A program made the translations under genes and the position numbers. The notes below the pieces were generated by a model. It was not told the DNA's origin and made no database searches. It saw nothing but the letters and a program-made list of their open reading frames with translations. Source: Clostridia bacterium (GTDB lineage: Bacteria; Bacillota; Clostridia; Christensenellales; Aristaeellaceae). Taken from it: a DNA stretch of 41,831 bases. The DNA lies in NCBI GenBank assembly GCA_017396845.1, contig JAFQKQ010000033.1, positions 1 to 41,831 of the forward strand. The letters are read 5' to 3'. Shown one piece after another: positions 33,703-41,831 of the stretch; within the stretch, counting starts at the first letter, position 1, and each line of letters begins with the position of its first letter.

Positions 33703-34236
33703 TTACCGTTTTTCCTCTTCTTCCTGCAAGCGCCTTTCAAATTCATCCCAGGATTTTGAAAATACGTGATCGGCAAAAGCCTCTTTGAGCCCGCTGATCT
33801 GCTTAAGTCTGATCACTTCATCCAGTTCCATACCGAGATAAGTGCATATTTTTTCATCATCCCAGCCCTTTTGAATCAAAGAGCACACGATGTTTGACAT
33901 GTCCAGAATCTGATGCGTGCCCCTCGCGCGGTTATGGCGGATGGTACTTGCAATTCGCTGGTCGATCGGCTTATCGATGACCGTTACCGGAAGATACGGA
34001 CAGGAGAAGTAGAGCTTATTGACCAGATATCTGTGAAAACCGTCCACAACCTCATATACATCCCAGTCTTTATCGTAGTATACAACAATCGGCTGCGTAT
34101 AACCGTCCTCTTCAATGGATATTTTCAGAAGCTTTAATTCCGGAGAAGCCATGCGGTTCGGATTGTAATCATTTGCAACTATCTTTTCGGCAGGCACCAT
34201 TTTCACATTCATCACCGGAAATTCAATCTTTTTCAT
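33703..34236 (-). CDS. ParB/IbrB-like protein
   Basis: This 177-residue protein has the ParB N-terminal (ParB/sulfiredoxin) fold: VPAEKIVANDYNPNRM, then ISIEEDGYTQPIVVY, YEVVDGFHRYLV and RHNRARGTHQI. It has no C-terminal dimerisation or CTP-linked partition context, and no ParA is nearby. Next to an IbrA-like gene it corresponds to IbrB, described in Escherichia coli as a regulator of Eib immunoglobulin-binding proteins together with IbrA. It overlaps the upstream gene by 14 bases and is last in the accessory operon. Confidence 0.82.
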   Translation of the reverse strand: MKKIEFPVMNVKMVPAEKIVANDYNPNRMASPELKLLKISIEEDGYTQPIVVYYDKDWDVYEVVDGFHRYLVNKLYFSCPYLPVTVIDKPIDQRIASTIRHNRARGTHQILDMSNIVCSLIQKGWDDEKICTYLGMELDEVIRLKQISGLKEAFADHVFSKSWDEFERRLQEEEEKR

Positions 34237-34576
34237 ATGTCACCTCTACGAAATTTCTGGAGTATTCCGATACGGAAAACCCGTTTACCCGATATATATC
34301 CTGAAACACCGCCGGCAAAACGCCGCCTTTTATGTTTTCCCGGGAAACGATTTCTTTCAGCACTGCATCTGCGAGTTCATCGTCCTCTGCCCAGAAATTC
34401 TTGATTATGTCCTTCTTGACAGATGCCGCCGCCCTGTCTTCAATCACATACCATATTTTATCTTCGTCATCATAAAAGCGGTCGTGCGTAATTTTTTCAA
34501 TCTCCCTCGACCCGAATATCTTTCCCATGTATAAATAAAAGTCCTCATTCTTCCTTGTTATCCTGACAACCTTCAT
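34223..34576 (-). CDS. Unknown 117-residue protein of the IbrA/IbrB operon
   Basis: I do not recognise this protein. It is mixed alpha/beta, slightly acidic, with no membrane segment, signal or cysteine motif. It opens with MKVVRITRKNEDFYLYMGKIF and includes RFYDDEDKIWYVI and a Trp-containing FWAEDDEL. It overlaps ibrA-like by 32 bases upstream and ibrB-like by 14 bases downstream, so it is tightly coupled to both and probably part of the same complex or process. A later Met at residue 17 could also start it and would remove the large overlap. Confidence 0.72.
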   Translation of the reverse strand: MKVVRITRKNEDFYLYMGKIFGSREIEKITHDRFYDDEDKIWYVIEDRAAASVKKDIIKNFWAEDDELADAVLKEIVSRENIKGGVLPAVFQDIYRVNGFSVSEYSRNFVEVTYEKD

Positions 34577-35849
34577 CCAGTTCCCTTCTTTCGATCAATC
34601 GTTTCAGATCCTTATCCGCAGTTTCCGTATCGCGCGTAAGAAAATTGTTCCATTTACCGATGAACAATTCGAGCTTCTTTTCGTCGCTCTTTGTCTGTGC
34701 AAACGAAAGCCGCTTCATGTAAAAATCGTTCTTCTCAATCGCCCTTGCGATTCTCCGCCAGCTGATCGCCTTTTTAAGGTTTTCAAGCTTTTTATCTGCC
34801 TCGCCCGGTATATCCGAAATCTGAATCCCCTCGGTTTTCTGATACCAGCGTATGAATTTTTTTATTTTTCCGTAATAGTGTATCATCAAATCGCGGTTAT
34901 AAAGGCCGATGCTTTCCAGAAGAAACACCGTGTACTGCTCCCATGACATATTATCGGGCTTAAACGATTTGATATTTCCAAGCGCGGTTGTACGGCAATA
35001 AATGTTTCCGAAATTCACGCCGTTTACGCGCGAAAGCACCTTCTCCCACGTTTCCGGCTCCAGCGCGCGAAACTGATCAAGTCCGTTTCTCTGATCGTCT
35101 CCATAGGGCTGACAGAGCCTTTGCTGGTAGATACTCAAGCCGTTTTTATACATAAGCTCGTATATTTCATTGCTCTTCAAACCCAGCTTGCTGACGGCGC
35201 CCCATATATCCTCCGCCCGCCAGTCGTACAGCGGGAAAAAGTTGAACAGCCCTTCGCCGTATTGCGTCGTCCAATGCTTTTCATTGTACATGATTTTCTT
35301 TTCATAAAAGGCGATGGTCTGAAAACGGTGAAGGCTCTCATCCGCGCGGATTCCTACGCCGCAGGCGCATTTTCCCTCATGTGTACCCTTATACCATTCG
35401 GCAAATTCTATTATGAAATCCTCAAATTCTTCGCCCTTTCGAAACCAGCTCCAAGGGCAATTGTCTTCTGTAATTGCGCTTTTGGGAAGCGGCCGCACCC
35501 ATAGATCCTTTTGATCCTTATCCCAGCAAATCCACTTCGGCTGCAGCATGGATACCGCGTTTCTGAGCGCTATGGGAAGCGCCACATGATAGAATGTACC
35601 GATACACGAAAGCTTTTTAAGTTCCTCAATATGAATTATTGTGCGTGCATACTGCGCTTCAAGGTCGATAAAGAGTACATCGTATCTTCTGTTCATTTTC
35701 TGCGCGGCAATATCTGCAAGCTGTACCATTACGCTGCTGTCCTTGCCGCCGGATACGCAAAAATAAACGTTTTCAAATTCTGAAAATATGTACTCTATCC
35801 TTTCAAACGCTGCGTCAAGCACGTTTTTATCGCTGTAAATCTTTGGCAT
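34545..35849 (-). CDS. IbrA-like PAPS reductase-family (DUF3440) protein
   Basis: This 434-residue PP-loop ATP-pyrophosphatase-fold protein belongs to the phosphoadenosine phosphosulfate reductase family. The PP-loop is SGGKDSS (residues 33-39). A CACGVGIRADES block and WRAEDIWGAV follow, typical of the family, and the C-terminal half matches the DUF3440 extension of IbrA. Relatives with this fold (DndC, SspD) act in DNA phosphorothioation, whereas IbrA is described only as a regulator. Which applies here is open. It starts 18 bases after the helicase-like gene and shares its transcript. Confidence 0.87.
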   Translation of the reverse strand: MPKIYSDKNVLDAAFERIEYIFSEFENVYFCVSGGKDSSVMVQLADIAAQKMNRRYDVLFIDLEAQYARTIIHIEELKKLSCIGTFYHVALPIALRNAVSMLQPKWICWDKDQKDLWVRPLPKSAITEDNCPWSWFRKGEEFEDFIIEFAEWYKGTHEGKCACGVGIRADESLHRFQTIAFYEKKIMYNEKHWTTQYGEGLFNFFPLYDWRAEDIWGAVSKLGLKSNEIYELMYKNGLSIYQQRLCQPYGDDQRNGLDQFRALEPETWEKVLSRVNGVNFGNIYCRTTALGNIKSFKPDNMSWEQYTVFLLESIGLYNRDLMIHYYGKIKKFIRWYQKTEGIQISDIPGEADKKLENLKKAISWRRIARAIEKNDFYMKRLSFAQTKSDEKKLELFIGKWNNFLTRDTETADKDLKRLIERRELDEGCQDNKEE

Positions 35850-35867
35850 ATTCGTCCGTCTCCATTT

Positions 35868-37130
35868 TTACATCCTTGCGGCAATTTCTCTTTTCAGCTG
35901 CATAACGAGGTTTTCTTTTCTCCATACGCTCTTTAAAATATACTGGTCGATGGTGTCTATGGCGATTAAACTGACGACAGTAAGCCAGTTGTCCGTATTT
36001 TTCTGAAGGCAGCTGTTCTCCTTTTCCATACGCTTTCGCCAATCCCAATGGCTGGAGTAGTATACAATCACATCGGCTTCGATTATATCCTTCGCCCGTT
36101 CATCGGAAAATACGTTCATTACGGTAAATCTGCTGCCGTTTCTTATCTCCGGGTAAATATCCGCCTTTTCCGAAAACGCGCTTTCAAGCCCTTCCTTCAC
36201 CTCATAAACCTCATACAAATACCTGCACATGATAAATATCCTCTTCCCCGGATATTTTTTCACAACATCAATCAGCGATTGAAGGCGCATGTTCTTGTTA
36301 GGATCGTCGTATATCGGCTCGGTGGCAAGCGGATAATCGTTTATAATCCGGCGGCCGCATGCCGCCTGCTGGCATGCCTGAAGCAGCCTGTACACGCCGG
36401 TTGAGGAGTTGATTGCGCACATAAGAAATCTCTCGGACACGCGCTTATATTCCGTTTTTGAAACGGACGGAAGCTCAAAACGATATACATATTCATGTCT
36501 GCCGTTTGATTTCTCTGAATTTTTTACTCGTATACTTGCGCAGTAGGGTTCGATTGCGCGGGTAAGGTAATCGGAATTCGAAATTATGCCGTTTTGAACC
36601 GGATGATTTATATTAAATCCCCATTGCGTTTTATAGCCCAGTATTCTCCAGTCAAGCGCAAGCCACTGCGAAAACATGTCGCCGGGCTTGTTCGTAAAAG
36701 GAACAGCGTTTACCAACAGGCGGTAAATGCACTTTTTGCTGATACCGATTACTCTTCGGGTTCTTACGGCGCCAATGTTTTTTACCAATAACCCGTTGTC
36801 GATTACAATCATCTGCCGGGAACATTCCGCAAGTCCGAGAATATCGAGAAACAGGCTGAGACTGTGAGACAAACTCTCCATCCCGAATACGCGCACATTT
36901 TCCGATATTTCCTGTTTGCTGTTTTGAAGCCGCTCCTCAATTTTCCATATCCTTTTCCTTTCGCACAGCCATACCACGCCGTCGATCTTTAAACGCGCAA
37001 ATCGGTTGTGAATCAGCAAAAGTATCGTATCTACCGCAGTTTTTCTGTCATCGCAGTAAAGAGCGCCAAGCTTGAGTCTCGAAAGCTTTTCATACGCCTC
37101 CGCTTGCTGACGCGTAATTTCGTTAATCAT
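35868..37130 (-). CDS. Degenerate SNF2-like helicase protein
   Basis: This 420-residue protein follows the layout of compact phage-type SNF2 helicases, but its ATPase motifs are gone. The Walker A position reads LYCDDRKTAVDT (no GKT), the DEAH position reads VIDNGLLVKN, and the usual TGTP segment reads ISKKCIYRLLVNAVPFTNKPGDMFSQWLALDWRILGY. The last motif lacks the arginines of the QxxGRxxR type (MEKENSCLQKNTDN), although the downstream TIDQYIL phrase typical of the family remains. It likely binds nucleic acid without hydrolysing ATP. It overlaps the upstream gene by eight bases. Confidence 0.65.
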   Translation of the reverse strand: MINEITRQQAEAYEKLSRLKLGALYCDDRKTAVDTILLLIHNRFARLKIDGVVWLCERKRIWKIEERLQNSKQEISENVRVFGMESLSHSLSLFLDILGLAECSRQMIVIDNGLLVKNIGAVRTRRVIGISKKCIYRLLVNAVPFTNKPGDMFSQWLALDWRILGYKTQWGFNINHPVQNGIISNSDYLTRAIEPYCASIRVKNSEKSNGRHEYVYRFELPSVSKTEYKRVSERFLMCAINSSTGVYRLLQACQQAACGRRIINDYPLATEPIYDDPNKNMRLQSLIDVVKKYPGKRIFIMCRYLYEVYEVKEGLESAFSEKADIYPEIRNGSRFTVMNVFSDERAKDIIEADVIVYYSSHWDWRKRMEKENSCLQKNTDNWLTVVSLIAIDTIDQYILKSVWRKENLVMQLKREIAARM

Positions 37131-38121
37131 AGTAATCTCTAAGGTCTGACGGAACTTCGATATCTCTTTGAAGTATTGCCTGAAAAAGCTCCCTTACGGG
37201 GACAGCGTTTTTATTTGCTTTATTCTTACGTTCTCTGTATACGGTTGTGCGGTTCACAGCCTCCTGCCAGGCGTTCATCCGCAGTCTCGCGTTTTCCGTA
37301 ACTTTGAATCCGAAAATATTTTCGATTTCAATCAGCCGCTCTGTATGCTGGATGCCGATCACCATATTTTTTCCGTTCCACCTGGCGCCGCATCTATGGA
37401 TAAAGCCCGTAATACCATCGCTTTTGGGGTATTTAAGCGCAAGCAAATGCGGATCTTTCACAGAATGAATCCACCTGATGCACTCTTCCTGATATTCGCC
37501 CTTTGTAATCTTTGAATAGAGCTGTTTTTCGAAAACCACGACAGCGTAGCCGTTTTGAAGCAGATTCACAGCGCATTCGCACACTCTGTCATTTATCGGC
37601 GATGCCATTTCTCCGATTTTTCTCAGGTAGCCGAAATTCGTCTTTTTGTAGAAAAGCCCTTTCATAATTTCGTCCGTTTCTGTATCGGGCGCATCAAAAG
37701 AAAGCATAATTTCACCGAGCTCAGGATATTTCAGCTTTCTTTTGACTTGAAATACGAATACGCCTCTTTTGCCAAGGTCACTTCCTTTTATGATATAGGA
37801 TTTTTCAATCTCTTTTTTATCTTCAATTTCGCTTATGAAACCGCATTCCGTAAGGAAGCTTAAAATGAACCAAGGCTCGTGTATATACTCTCCGTTTTCC
37901 TCCCACCATGCATCGTCCTCGATTTTAGGAAAAACGCTGTGCATATAGTTTTGATATAACCATTTTGTTTTTTGCCCTGTAAGCTCCTCTATTTCTTTTA
38001 GAGAATCTTTAATCTTATTCACCCTTTTGAGTATGGATCGTACTTTTTCATGTTCCTTTCTTCTCGATTTTTCTAATCGGGATATTATATCTTTCATCAT
38101 CATGATCATTCGAATTTTCAA
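37123..38121 (-). CDS. Unknown 332-residue first gene of the accessory operon
   Basis: I do not recognise this protein. It starts with a basic, probably coiled-coil stretch (about residues 10-50, rich in Lys, Arg, Glu) and has a Trp-rich segment (DDAWWEENGEYIHEPWFI). It lacks membrane segments and ends in DLRDYYD. I chose TTG at 38121, with GGTGAG six bases upstream; ATG codons at residues 5 and 7-9 are alternatives. It is the promoter-proximal gene of the IbrA/IbrB operon. The DNA is clearly AT-rich (about one third G+C in 37981-38040), unlike the housekeeping genes, which suggests transfer. Confidence 0.75.
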   Translation of the reverse strand: MKIRMIMMMKDIISRLEKSRRKEHEKVRSILKRVNKIKDSLKEIEELTGQKTKWLYQNYMHSVFPKIEDDAWWEENGEYIHEPWFILSFLTECGFISEIEDKKEIEKSYIIKGSDLGKRGVFVFQVKRKLKYPELGEIMLSFDAPDTETDEIMKGLFYKKTNFGYLRKIGEMASPINDRVCECAVNLLQNGYAVVVFEKQLYSKITKGEYQEECIRWIHSVKDPHLLALKYPKSDGITGFIHRCGARWNGKNMVIGIQHTERLIEIENIFGFKVTENARLRMNAWQEAVNRTTVYRERKNKANKNAVPVRELFQAILQRDIEVPSDLRDYYD

Positions 38122-38156
38122 TCCGAACTCACCTCAATTATTTATGGATATATCAT

Positions 38157-38200
38157 TTCGCGAATACACTGATTATAATTCTCCTTTGCGCAAATGTCAA
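38157..38200 (-). promoter_or_regulatory. Promoter of the accessory operon with two palindromes
   Basis: A perfect TTGACA (38200-38195), a 17-bp spacer and a perfect TATAAT (38177-38172) lie on the minus strand, 51 bp before the TTG start. The spacer holds the palindrome TTTGCGCAAA (38185-38194), and TTCGCGAA (38157-38164) lies just downstream of the -10. Either could be a repressor operator. Confidence 0.85.
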
Positions 38201-38232
38201 TAAAAACGATACAAAACCGTAATAACAAATAA

Positions 38233-38257
38233 GACTGACGCAATCAATACGTCAGTC
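38233..38257 (-). terminator. Stem-loop after tRNA-Tyr copy 1
   Basis: An 8-bp stem, GACTGACG with CGTCAGTC, lies six bases after the tRNA 3' end, followed by a weak T-tract (TTATTTG) on the minus strand. Confidence 0.65.
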
Positions 38258-38263
38258 TCATCA

Positions 38264-38345
<82 letters not shown>

Positions 38346-38408
38346 ACATACGTTCTTAGCGCCAAACGCCGCGGACGAATGATATTATAGCACAGGTTCT
38401 CTAATAAA

Positions 38409-39626
38409 TCAAGAGTTTTTTGAAATTTTTTCGAAATCGCGTTCATCCGCCTTCACGAATGCGATAATCGCAATCGTCGCTATGATGAACGTAGCAAATC
38501 CGAAAATAAAGGGCAGCTTTACATGGAACTCGTACATAAATCCTGCAAGCGCGGAGCCGAATATGCTTCCAAACGATTTTACTGCGTTAAAGGACCCCAT
38601 CACGAGATTGCTGTCCTTTCCCTGCCCGTGATACGCAGCGCTGCTCTGCGAAAGCGGCAGAGATATATAGTAAAACGCATAGAACAATACATTTGATATG
38701 ATAAACGGAATCGGAGCGGAGAATACTATCGCGCCGATCGTTGTGAATGCACAAAGCGCGATGATCAGAGCGAGATACCTGGACGCGCGGCGCTGTTTCA
38801 TAATCCAAAGGCACAGCGTACCGTTGGCAATCAAAGAAATAAAGCCCAGTATTGCCTTTATTACGCCGTTATAGCCGGAAGTAAGCCCCAGCTGGTCGCG
38901 GAGGTAGTAATTGAAGCACTGTTCAAAGGCGGTAAAGCCGATATTCAGAAATCCGTATGACAAAAACAGAAAAATAATCGCGCGGGTCATAAAATGCCTG
39001 CATTGCCAGATTGCGGAAAACGGATTGCATTCCTTGATCAGCTTCTTCCCGCTCGGCCGCTTGTTGCTTCCTCTTGTATCATCTACGCATACAAAGTAGA
39101 GCACGCAGGAGGAAATGACGAGCGTTGCAATCTGAACCCATACCGAAATATACGCGCCGATCTCTCCGATCATACCGCCGACAAAATATCCGAAGGAGCT
39201 TGAAACAGCAGTGAGAATCGCATTGAGCGCGATATTCTTGTTTCTCGCTTCCACGCTTGACGCATTGACGGTATAAGTGAGAAACGAAACATACGCGCCG
39301 CCGCAAAATGCGCCCGCAAACATTCTTGCCAAAAGAAAATGAATTTCCGTTTTTGCAATGCCGAAGAAAACTTGTCCGACAGCGTAACCGATTCCCGATA
39401 TCAGCATCACTTTTTTACTGGATATATAACCCGCCATCTTGCCCCATAAAGGCGAAAACAGGAAATTAAACGCCATCATCGCGGAAAATGCCAATCCGAA
39501 CATATAGTCGCTCAGATTCAGATCTGAAATGATCGTCGGCGTTACCGGATGAACAAAATTCGCGGCCATGTTGAAAATAAACATGACCGCGAAAAAAGGA
39601 AGCATCTTGTTTTTAAGCGGTTTCAT
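38409..39626 (-). CDS. MFS transporter
   Basis: This 405-residue protein has about 12 hydrophobic segments and the layout of the major facilitator superfamily. The cytoplasmic loop after helix 2 carries the MFS motif variant GKMAGYISSKKVM, and the central loop (about residues 185-205) is hydrophilic. The closest impression is of drug or sugar efflux-type families; the substrate is unknown. It follows the PIG-L gene by 17 bases with AAGGAGAC upstream, so the two are probably co-transcribed. It ends about 63 bp before tRNA-Tyr. Confidence 0.87.
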   Translation of the reverse strand: MKPLKNKMLPFFAVMFIFNMAANFVHPVTPTIISDLNLSDYMFGLAFSAMMAFNFLFSPLWGKMAGYISSKKVMLISGIGYAVGQVFFGIAKTEIHFLLARMFAGAFCGGAYVSFLTYTVNASSVEARNKNIALNAILTAVSSSFGYFVGGMIGEIGAYISVWVQIATLVISSCVLYFVCVDDTRGSNKRPSGKKLIKECNPFSAIWQCRHFMTRAIIFLFLSYGFLNIGFTAFEQCFNYYLRDQLGLTSGYNGVIKAILGFISLIANGTLCLWIMKQRRASRYLALIIALCAFTTIGAIVFSAPIPFIISNVLFYAFYYISLPLSQSSAAYHGQGKDSNLVMGSFNAVKSFGSIFGSALAGFMYEFHVKLPFIFGFATFIIATIAIIAFVKADERDFEKISKNS

Positions 39627-39643
39627 ATTTCGCTTTTGTCTCC

Positions 39644-40825
39644 TTAAAGTGCAGAATCCGTATTTTCGAGGAAATCGTTTTTATTTACGTCTTCGCCGAC
39701 CGTTGTATACACAAGCCCGAACTTTGTGTTGTCGAATATTTTGCCGCTTTCCATAGAGTATCTTAAAAGCTGCGATTTATGCTCCTGATATCCTTCTTCA
39801 GCAACCTGAAGCGGTGTTTTCATTCCCAGCGCTTCATAAGGCGTATCCCAGTCCATATATATGGTACCGGTGTTGCTAAGGTGCAAATACACCTTCTTTA
39901 CTTCCCACACACCGAATTCTTTTACGGTATTCTTGTGCTTATTGGGATTTGCCGCCGCTTTTGCGGCGCTCACCATGCACTGCGCCACAAGTTTGTGCTG
40001 CGGATGTCCGTATTCGCCGTTATAGTCGTGGGTCACAATGACCTCCGGCTGAAAGTCTCTGATTCTCTTTACCAGCGAGCTTTCGATGCTGCTGCTTCCG
40101 CCCCAGAGCTTGAGCGCTTCTTCCCGATCTTCGATATACGCATCTTTGTAGCCGATGAACTCAGGCAGGGTGTCAATGCCCATCCGCCAAAGGCAGTTGA
40201 GCGCCTCTTGCACGCGGTTTCTTCCGCATGAGGTAACGAATACCAGCTGTACATTTTTATCCTCTACAACGCCGTAATACGGAATGAGACCGCCAAACCA
40301 CAATACCTCGTCGTCCTGATGCGTTACGACCAGCATAATATCCGCCTTTTCAGGAGGATTCTTCCATTTCTGAATTTCGGGATTGCTTTCGCCCGTGGAA
40401 TATACATGAATATCGCTGATTACGGTTTTGTCATACACCTTGATTTCCGCGCGAACCGTGTTCTCATCGAAATCAAACCAAGTTACATAGTTTTTGAAAT
40501 ACTCTTTATCGGTTGAAGATACGATTACAATCCCTTCGGCGTTAAATTGCTTGCATTCGAATTGCTTCATCTGCTTATTCCACTCAATCAGCATGCCGCA
40601 CGCTTTTTCGCCTTCGGGAAGATCGATATTTACAGTGCTATGCCCTCTTGCGCCGGTCCAACAGGTATTCAGATCTCCGTCTGTAATCTTGTCAAGATTA
40701 TACCCGCCGCAGGTGACTATGCACCTGTCGGTAATCTCGTGCTCCATTGCATCTTCTTCACAGACTGCGAAAACGCTGAGCGATAGCAGCAGAGCGAAAA
40801 CAATAAAAAGAACGATTTTCTTCAT
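39644..40825 (-). CDS. Exported PIG-L family deacetylase
   Basis: This 393-residue protein has a signal peptide (MKKIVLFIVFALLLSLSVFA, cleavage near AVCEE). An N-terminal beta-rich region of about 120 residues follows (TDGDLNTCWTG resembles discoidin / F5-8C-type carbohydrate-binding modules). A PIG-L (LmbE) zinc deacetylase domain comes next with VVTHQDDEVLWFGG and HDYNGEYGHPQHK supplying metal ligands. PIG-L enzymes remove acetyl groups from GlcNAc-containing molecules. An exported one could act on cell-wall or host glycans. The ATG at 40825 has AAGGTGA five bases upstream. Confidence 0.88.
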   Translation of the reverse strand: MKKIVLFIVFALLLSLSVFAVCEEDAMEHEITDRCIVTCGGYNLDKITDGDLNTCWTGARGHSTVNIDLPEGEKACGMLIEWNKQMKQFECKQFNAEGIVIVSSTDKEYFKNYVTWFDFDENTVRAEIKVYDKTVISDIHVYSTGESNPEIQKWKNPPEKADIMLVVTHQDDEVLWFGGLIPYYGVVEDKNVQLVFVTSCGRNRVQEALNCLWRMGIDTLPEFIGYKDAYIEDREEALKLWGGSSSIESSLVKRIRDFQPEVIVTHDYNGEYGHPQHKLVAQCMVSAAKAAANPNKHKNTVKEFGVWEVKKVYLHLSNTGTIYMDWDTPYEALGMKTPLQVAEEGYQEHKSQLLRYSMESGKIFDNTKFGLVYTTVGEDVNKNDFLENTDSAL

Positions 40826-40853
40826 CGATATCACCTTGATTTATTTATTATAT

Positions 40854-41440
40854 GGTAATTGTACCACGTCTTATGCGTGTTTGTCCATATCAATTCTCTT
40901 TTCAAATTAGTGACAAAGCTGTATCAAAAAAATCATCTCCGCCGCTCTGTCTCTGCGCATAGAATCTTTTTTTCGTAATCGAAAATCTCTTCCAATATTT
41001 TCCAATTGTATTAGTATGATCCGTAAACGGTAGGTATTTTTCTACATTGAACGCGGGCGCGGTATGTATGGCCGCTGCTTCGTTGCACTTACTTATCAGC
41101 GCCCTCCCTTAATAGAGAGCAAGAACGCATAAAAGATTCACTCCGGAGAGAACGAAAAAAATTTTCTCAATTCAAAATACGTCTTTGGTTATCGGCGCTA
41201 AAATAATATAAGAATAGCCGTCTTCGTCCGGTAACCATGAAATAATATTATCAGCATACCTGCAATCGAAAAAGGTATGTATCATTCAAGCAGTACGGTA
41301 ATTCTGATTCTTATTCATTCTTTTTGCGGAGCTTATTTTTCTTTTACGTTCGATCATCTCCTTCTCTCATTTAATCATACAGTTTAATTGTTCAGCCGTC
41401 GCTTCGTCATTGCGTTATTCTTTTTGAATTTCATTTACAG
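40854..41440. other. Gene-free stretch of about 590 bp
   Basis: I see no gene, RNA gene or repeat here. The DNA is AT-rich, and short open frames have no ribosome binding site or recognisable product. A TATAAT at 40853-40848 (minus strand) may be the -10 of the PIG-L gene, without a good -35. Confidence 0.4.
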
Positions 41441-41444
41441 CAAG

Positions 41445-41470
41445 AAAAAACCTCTTGCATATGCAAGAGG
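41445..41470 (-). terminator. Terminator after tRNA-Leu
   Basis: A perfect 20-bp palindrome, CCTCTTGCATATGCAAGAGG, is followed on the minus strand by six T residues. It ends the tRNA cluster transcript seven bases after tRNA-Leu. Confidence 0.88.
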
Positions 41471-41477
41471 CTCTCTA

Positions 41478-41563
41478 TGCGGGAAACAGGACTTGAACCT
41501 GCACGAATCGTAATGATCACTAGAACCTGAATCTAGCGCGTCTGCCAATTCCGCCATTCCCGC
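41478..41563 (-). tRNA. tRNA-Leu(CAG)
   Basis: This 86-nt class II tRNA has acceptor GCGGGAA with TTCCCGC, anticodon stem CTAGA/TCTAG with loop TTCAGGT giving CAG, a long variable arm and T-loop TTCAAGT. No CCA is encoded. Confidence 0.93.
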
Positions 41564-41594
41564 GAAATGCCTTCTCTTTCGAGAAGGGCTATGG

Positions 41595-41676
<82 letters not shown>

Positions 41677-41699
41677 ACAAAAATATACAAACCAGAGAA

Positions 41700-41771
41700 A
41701 GCTGGCGAAGGGATTCGAACCTTCAACCTGCTGATTACAAATCAGCTGCTCTACCGTTGAGCTACGCCAGC
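41700..41771 (-). tRNA. tRNA-Thr(TGT)
   Basis: The cloverleaf has acceptor GCTGGCG with CGCCAGC, D-stem GCTC/GAGC, anticodon stem GCTGA/TCAGC with loop TTTGTAA giving TGT, and T-loop TTCGAAT. The discriminator base is T. No CCA is encoded. Confidence 0.92.
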
Positions 41772-41802
41772 AAGTCGATCTCTCGCCAATAACCGGAAAA
41801 AG

Positions 41803-41831
41803 CGATCCGGAAGGGGCTCGAACCCTCGACC
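41803..41831 (-). tRNA. Partial tRNA, 3' end only
   Basis: The window edge cuts this gene. Visible are the T arm (GAGGG-TTCGAGC-CCCTT), the 3' acceptor strand CCGGATC and a likely discriminator G. The anticodon is outside the window, so the amino acid is undecided. Confidence 0.7.

Noticed and set aside
33703-34236. Chromosome partition role for the ParB-like protein.
   Set aside because: No ParA, no parS-like site that I could recognise, and no ParB C-terminal domain. The IbrA-like neighbour points to the IbrB type.

Overview
The window looks like chromosome of an endospore-forming, low-to-mid G+C Firmicute of the class Clostridia. A gut Christensenellales-type lineage is my guess, not something the sequence proves. 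The evidence is a complete spoIIAA-spoIIAB-sigF operon, a LexA of Firmicute type, strong AGGAGG ribosome binding sites, tRNA genes without encoded CCA, and synteny familiar from Bacillus and Clostridium (miaB-ylbF-family-mutS-mutL-miaA-aluminium-resistance PLP gene).

Layout. 1-1523 (+): the sigma-F switch operon. 1494-2771 (-): a convergent lysA-like decarboxylase whose 3' end overlaps sigF by 30 bp. 2944-15439 (+): a long, closely packed housekeeping run with a radical-SAM pair, RNase G, MiaB, a YlbF-family protein, MutS, MutL, MiaA and a PLP lyase. 15544-17951 (-): lexA with its own SOS box, a histidine phosphatase and an ApbE lipoprotein. 18202-20525: a scarred region with two broken genes, a gene remnant, an acyltransferase and two identical tRNA-Ala genes. 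20698-23938 (+): dipeptidase, LysM protein, metal-binding-type lipoprotein and RNase HI. 23977-25053 (-): a XerS-like tyrosine recombinase, then about 1.25 kb of repeat-rich DNA without convincing genes. 26355-27353 (-): a small Cys-rich protein, a small SOS-controlled membrane protein and a DMT transporter. 27474-30487: a glycoside-hydrolase-like gene converging on a DUF4432 epimerase. 30508-33603 (-): an ABC transporter of TrpXYZ type preceded by a leader region. 33703-38200 (-): a five-gene, AT-rich accessory operon (IbrA/IbrB-like plus a degenerate SNF2-type protein). 38264-41831 (-): tRNA genes (Tyr, Leu, Tyr, Thr, and one cut by the window edge) around an MFS transporter and a PIG-L deacetylase.

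The two strongest discoveries are regulatory. First, the ABC transporter has a textbook-like ribosome-mediated attenuator: a 47-codon leader peptide with eight consecutive Tyr codons, an 8-nt segment just after its stop codon complementary to the top of an intrinsic terminator, and a consensus promoter. This predicts a tyrosine-responsive, probably aromatic amino acid, importer controlled by attenuation rather than by the T-box usual in Firmicutes. Second, a perfect 18-bp LexA palindrome fills the spacer of a perfect TTGACA/TATAAT promoter in front of a 65-residue single-pass membrane protein, which makes that protein a good candidate for an uncharacterised SOS cell-division inhibitor.

The accessory operon at 33.7-38.2 kb is a third candidate system. 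It combines a PP-loop sulfotransferase/reductase-fold enzyme, a ParB-fold protein and a helicase-like protein that has lost its ATPase motifs, together with two unknown proteins, under a strong promoter with a palindrome in its spacer.
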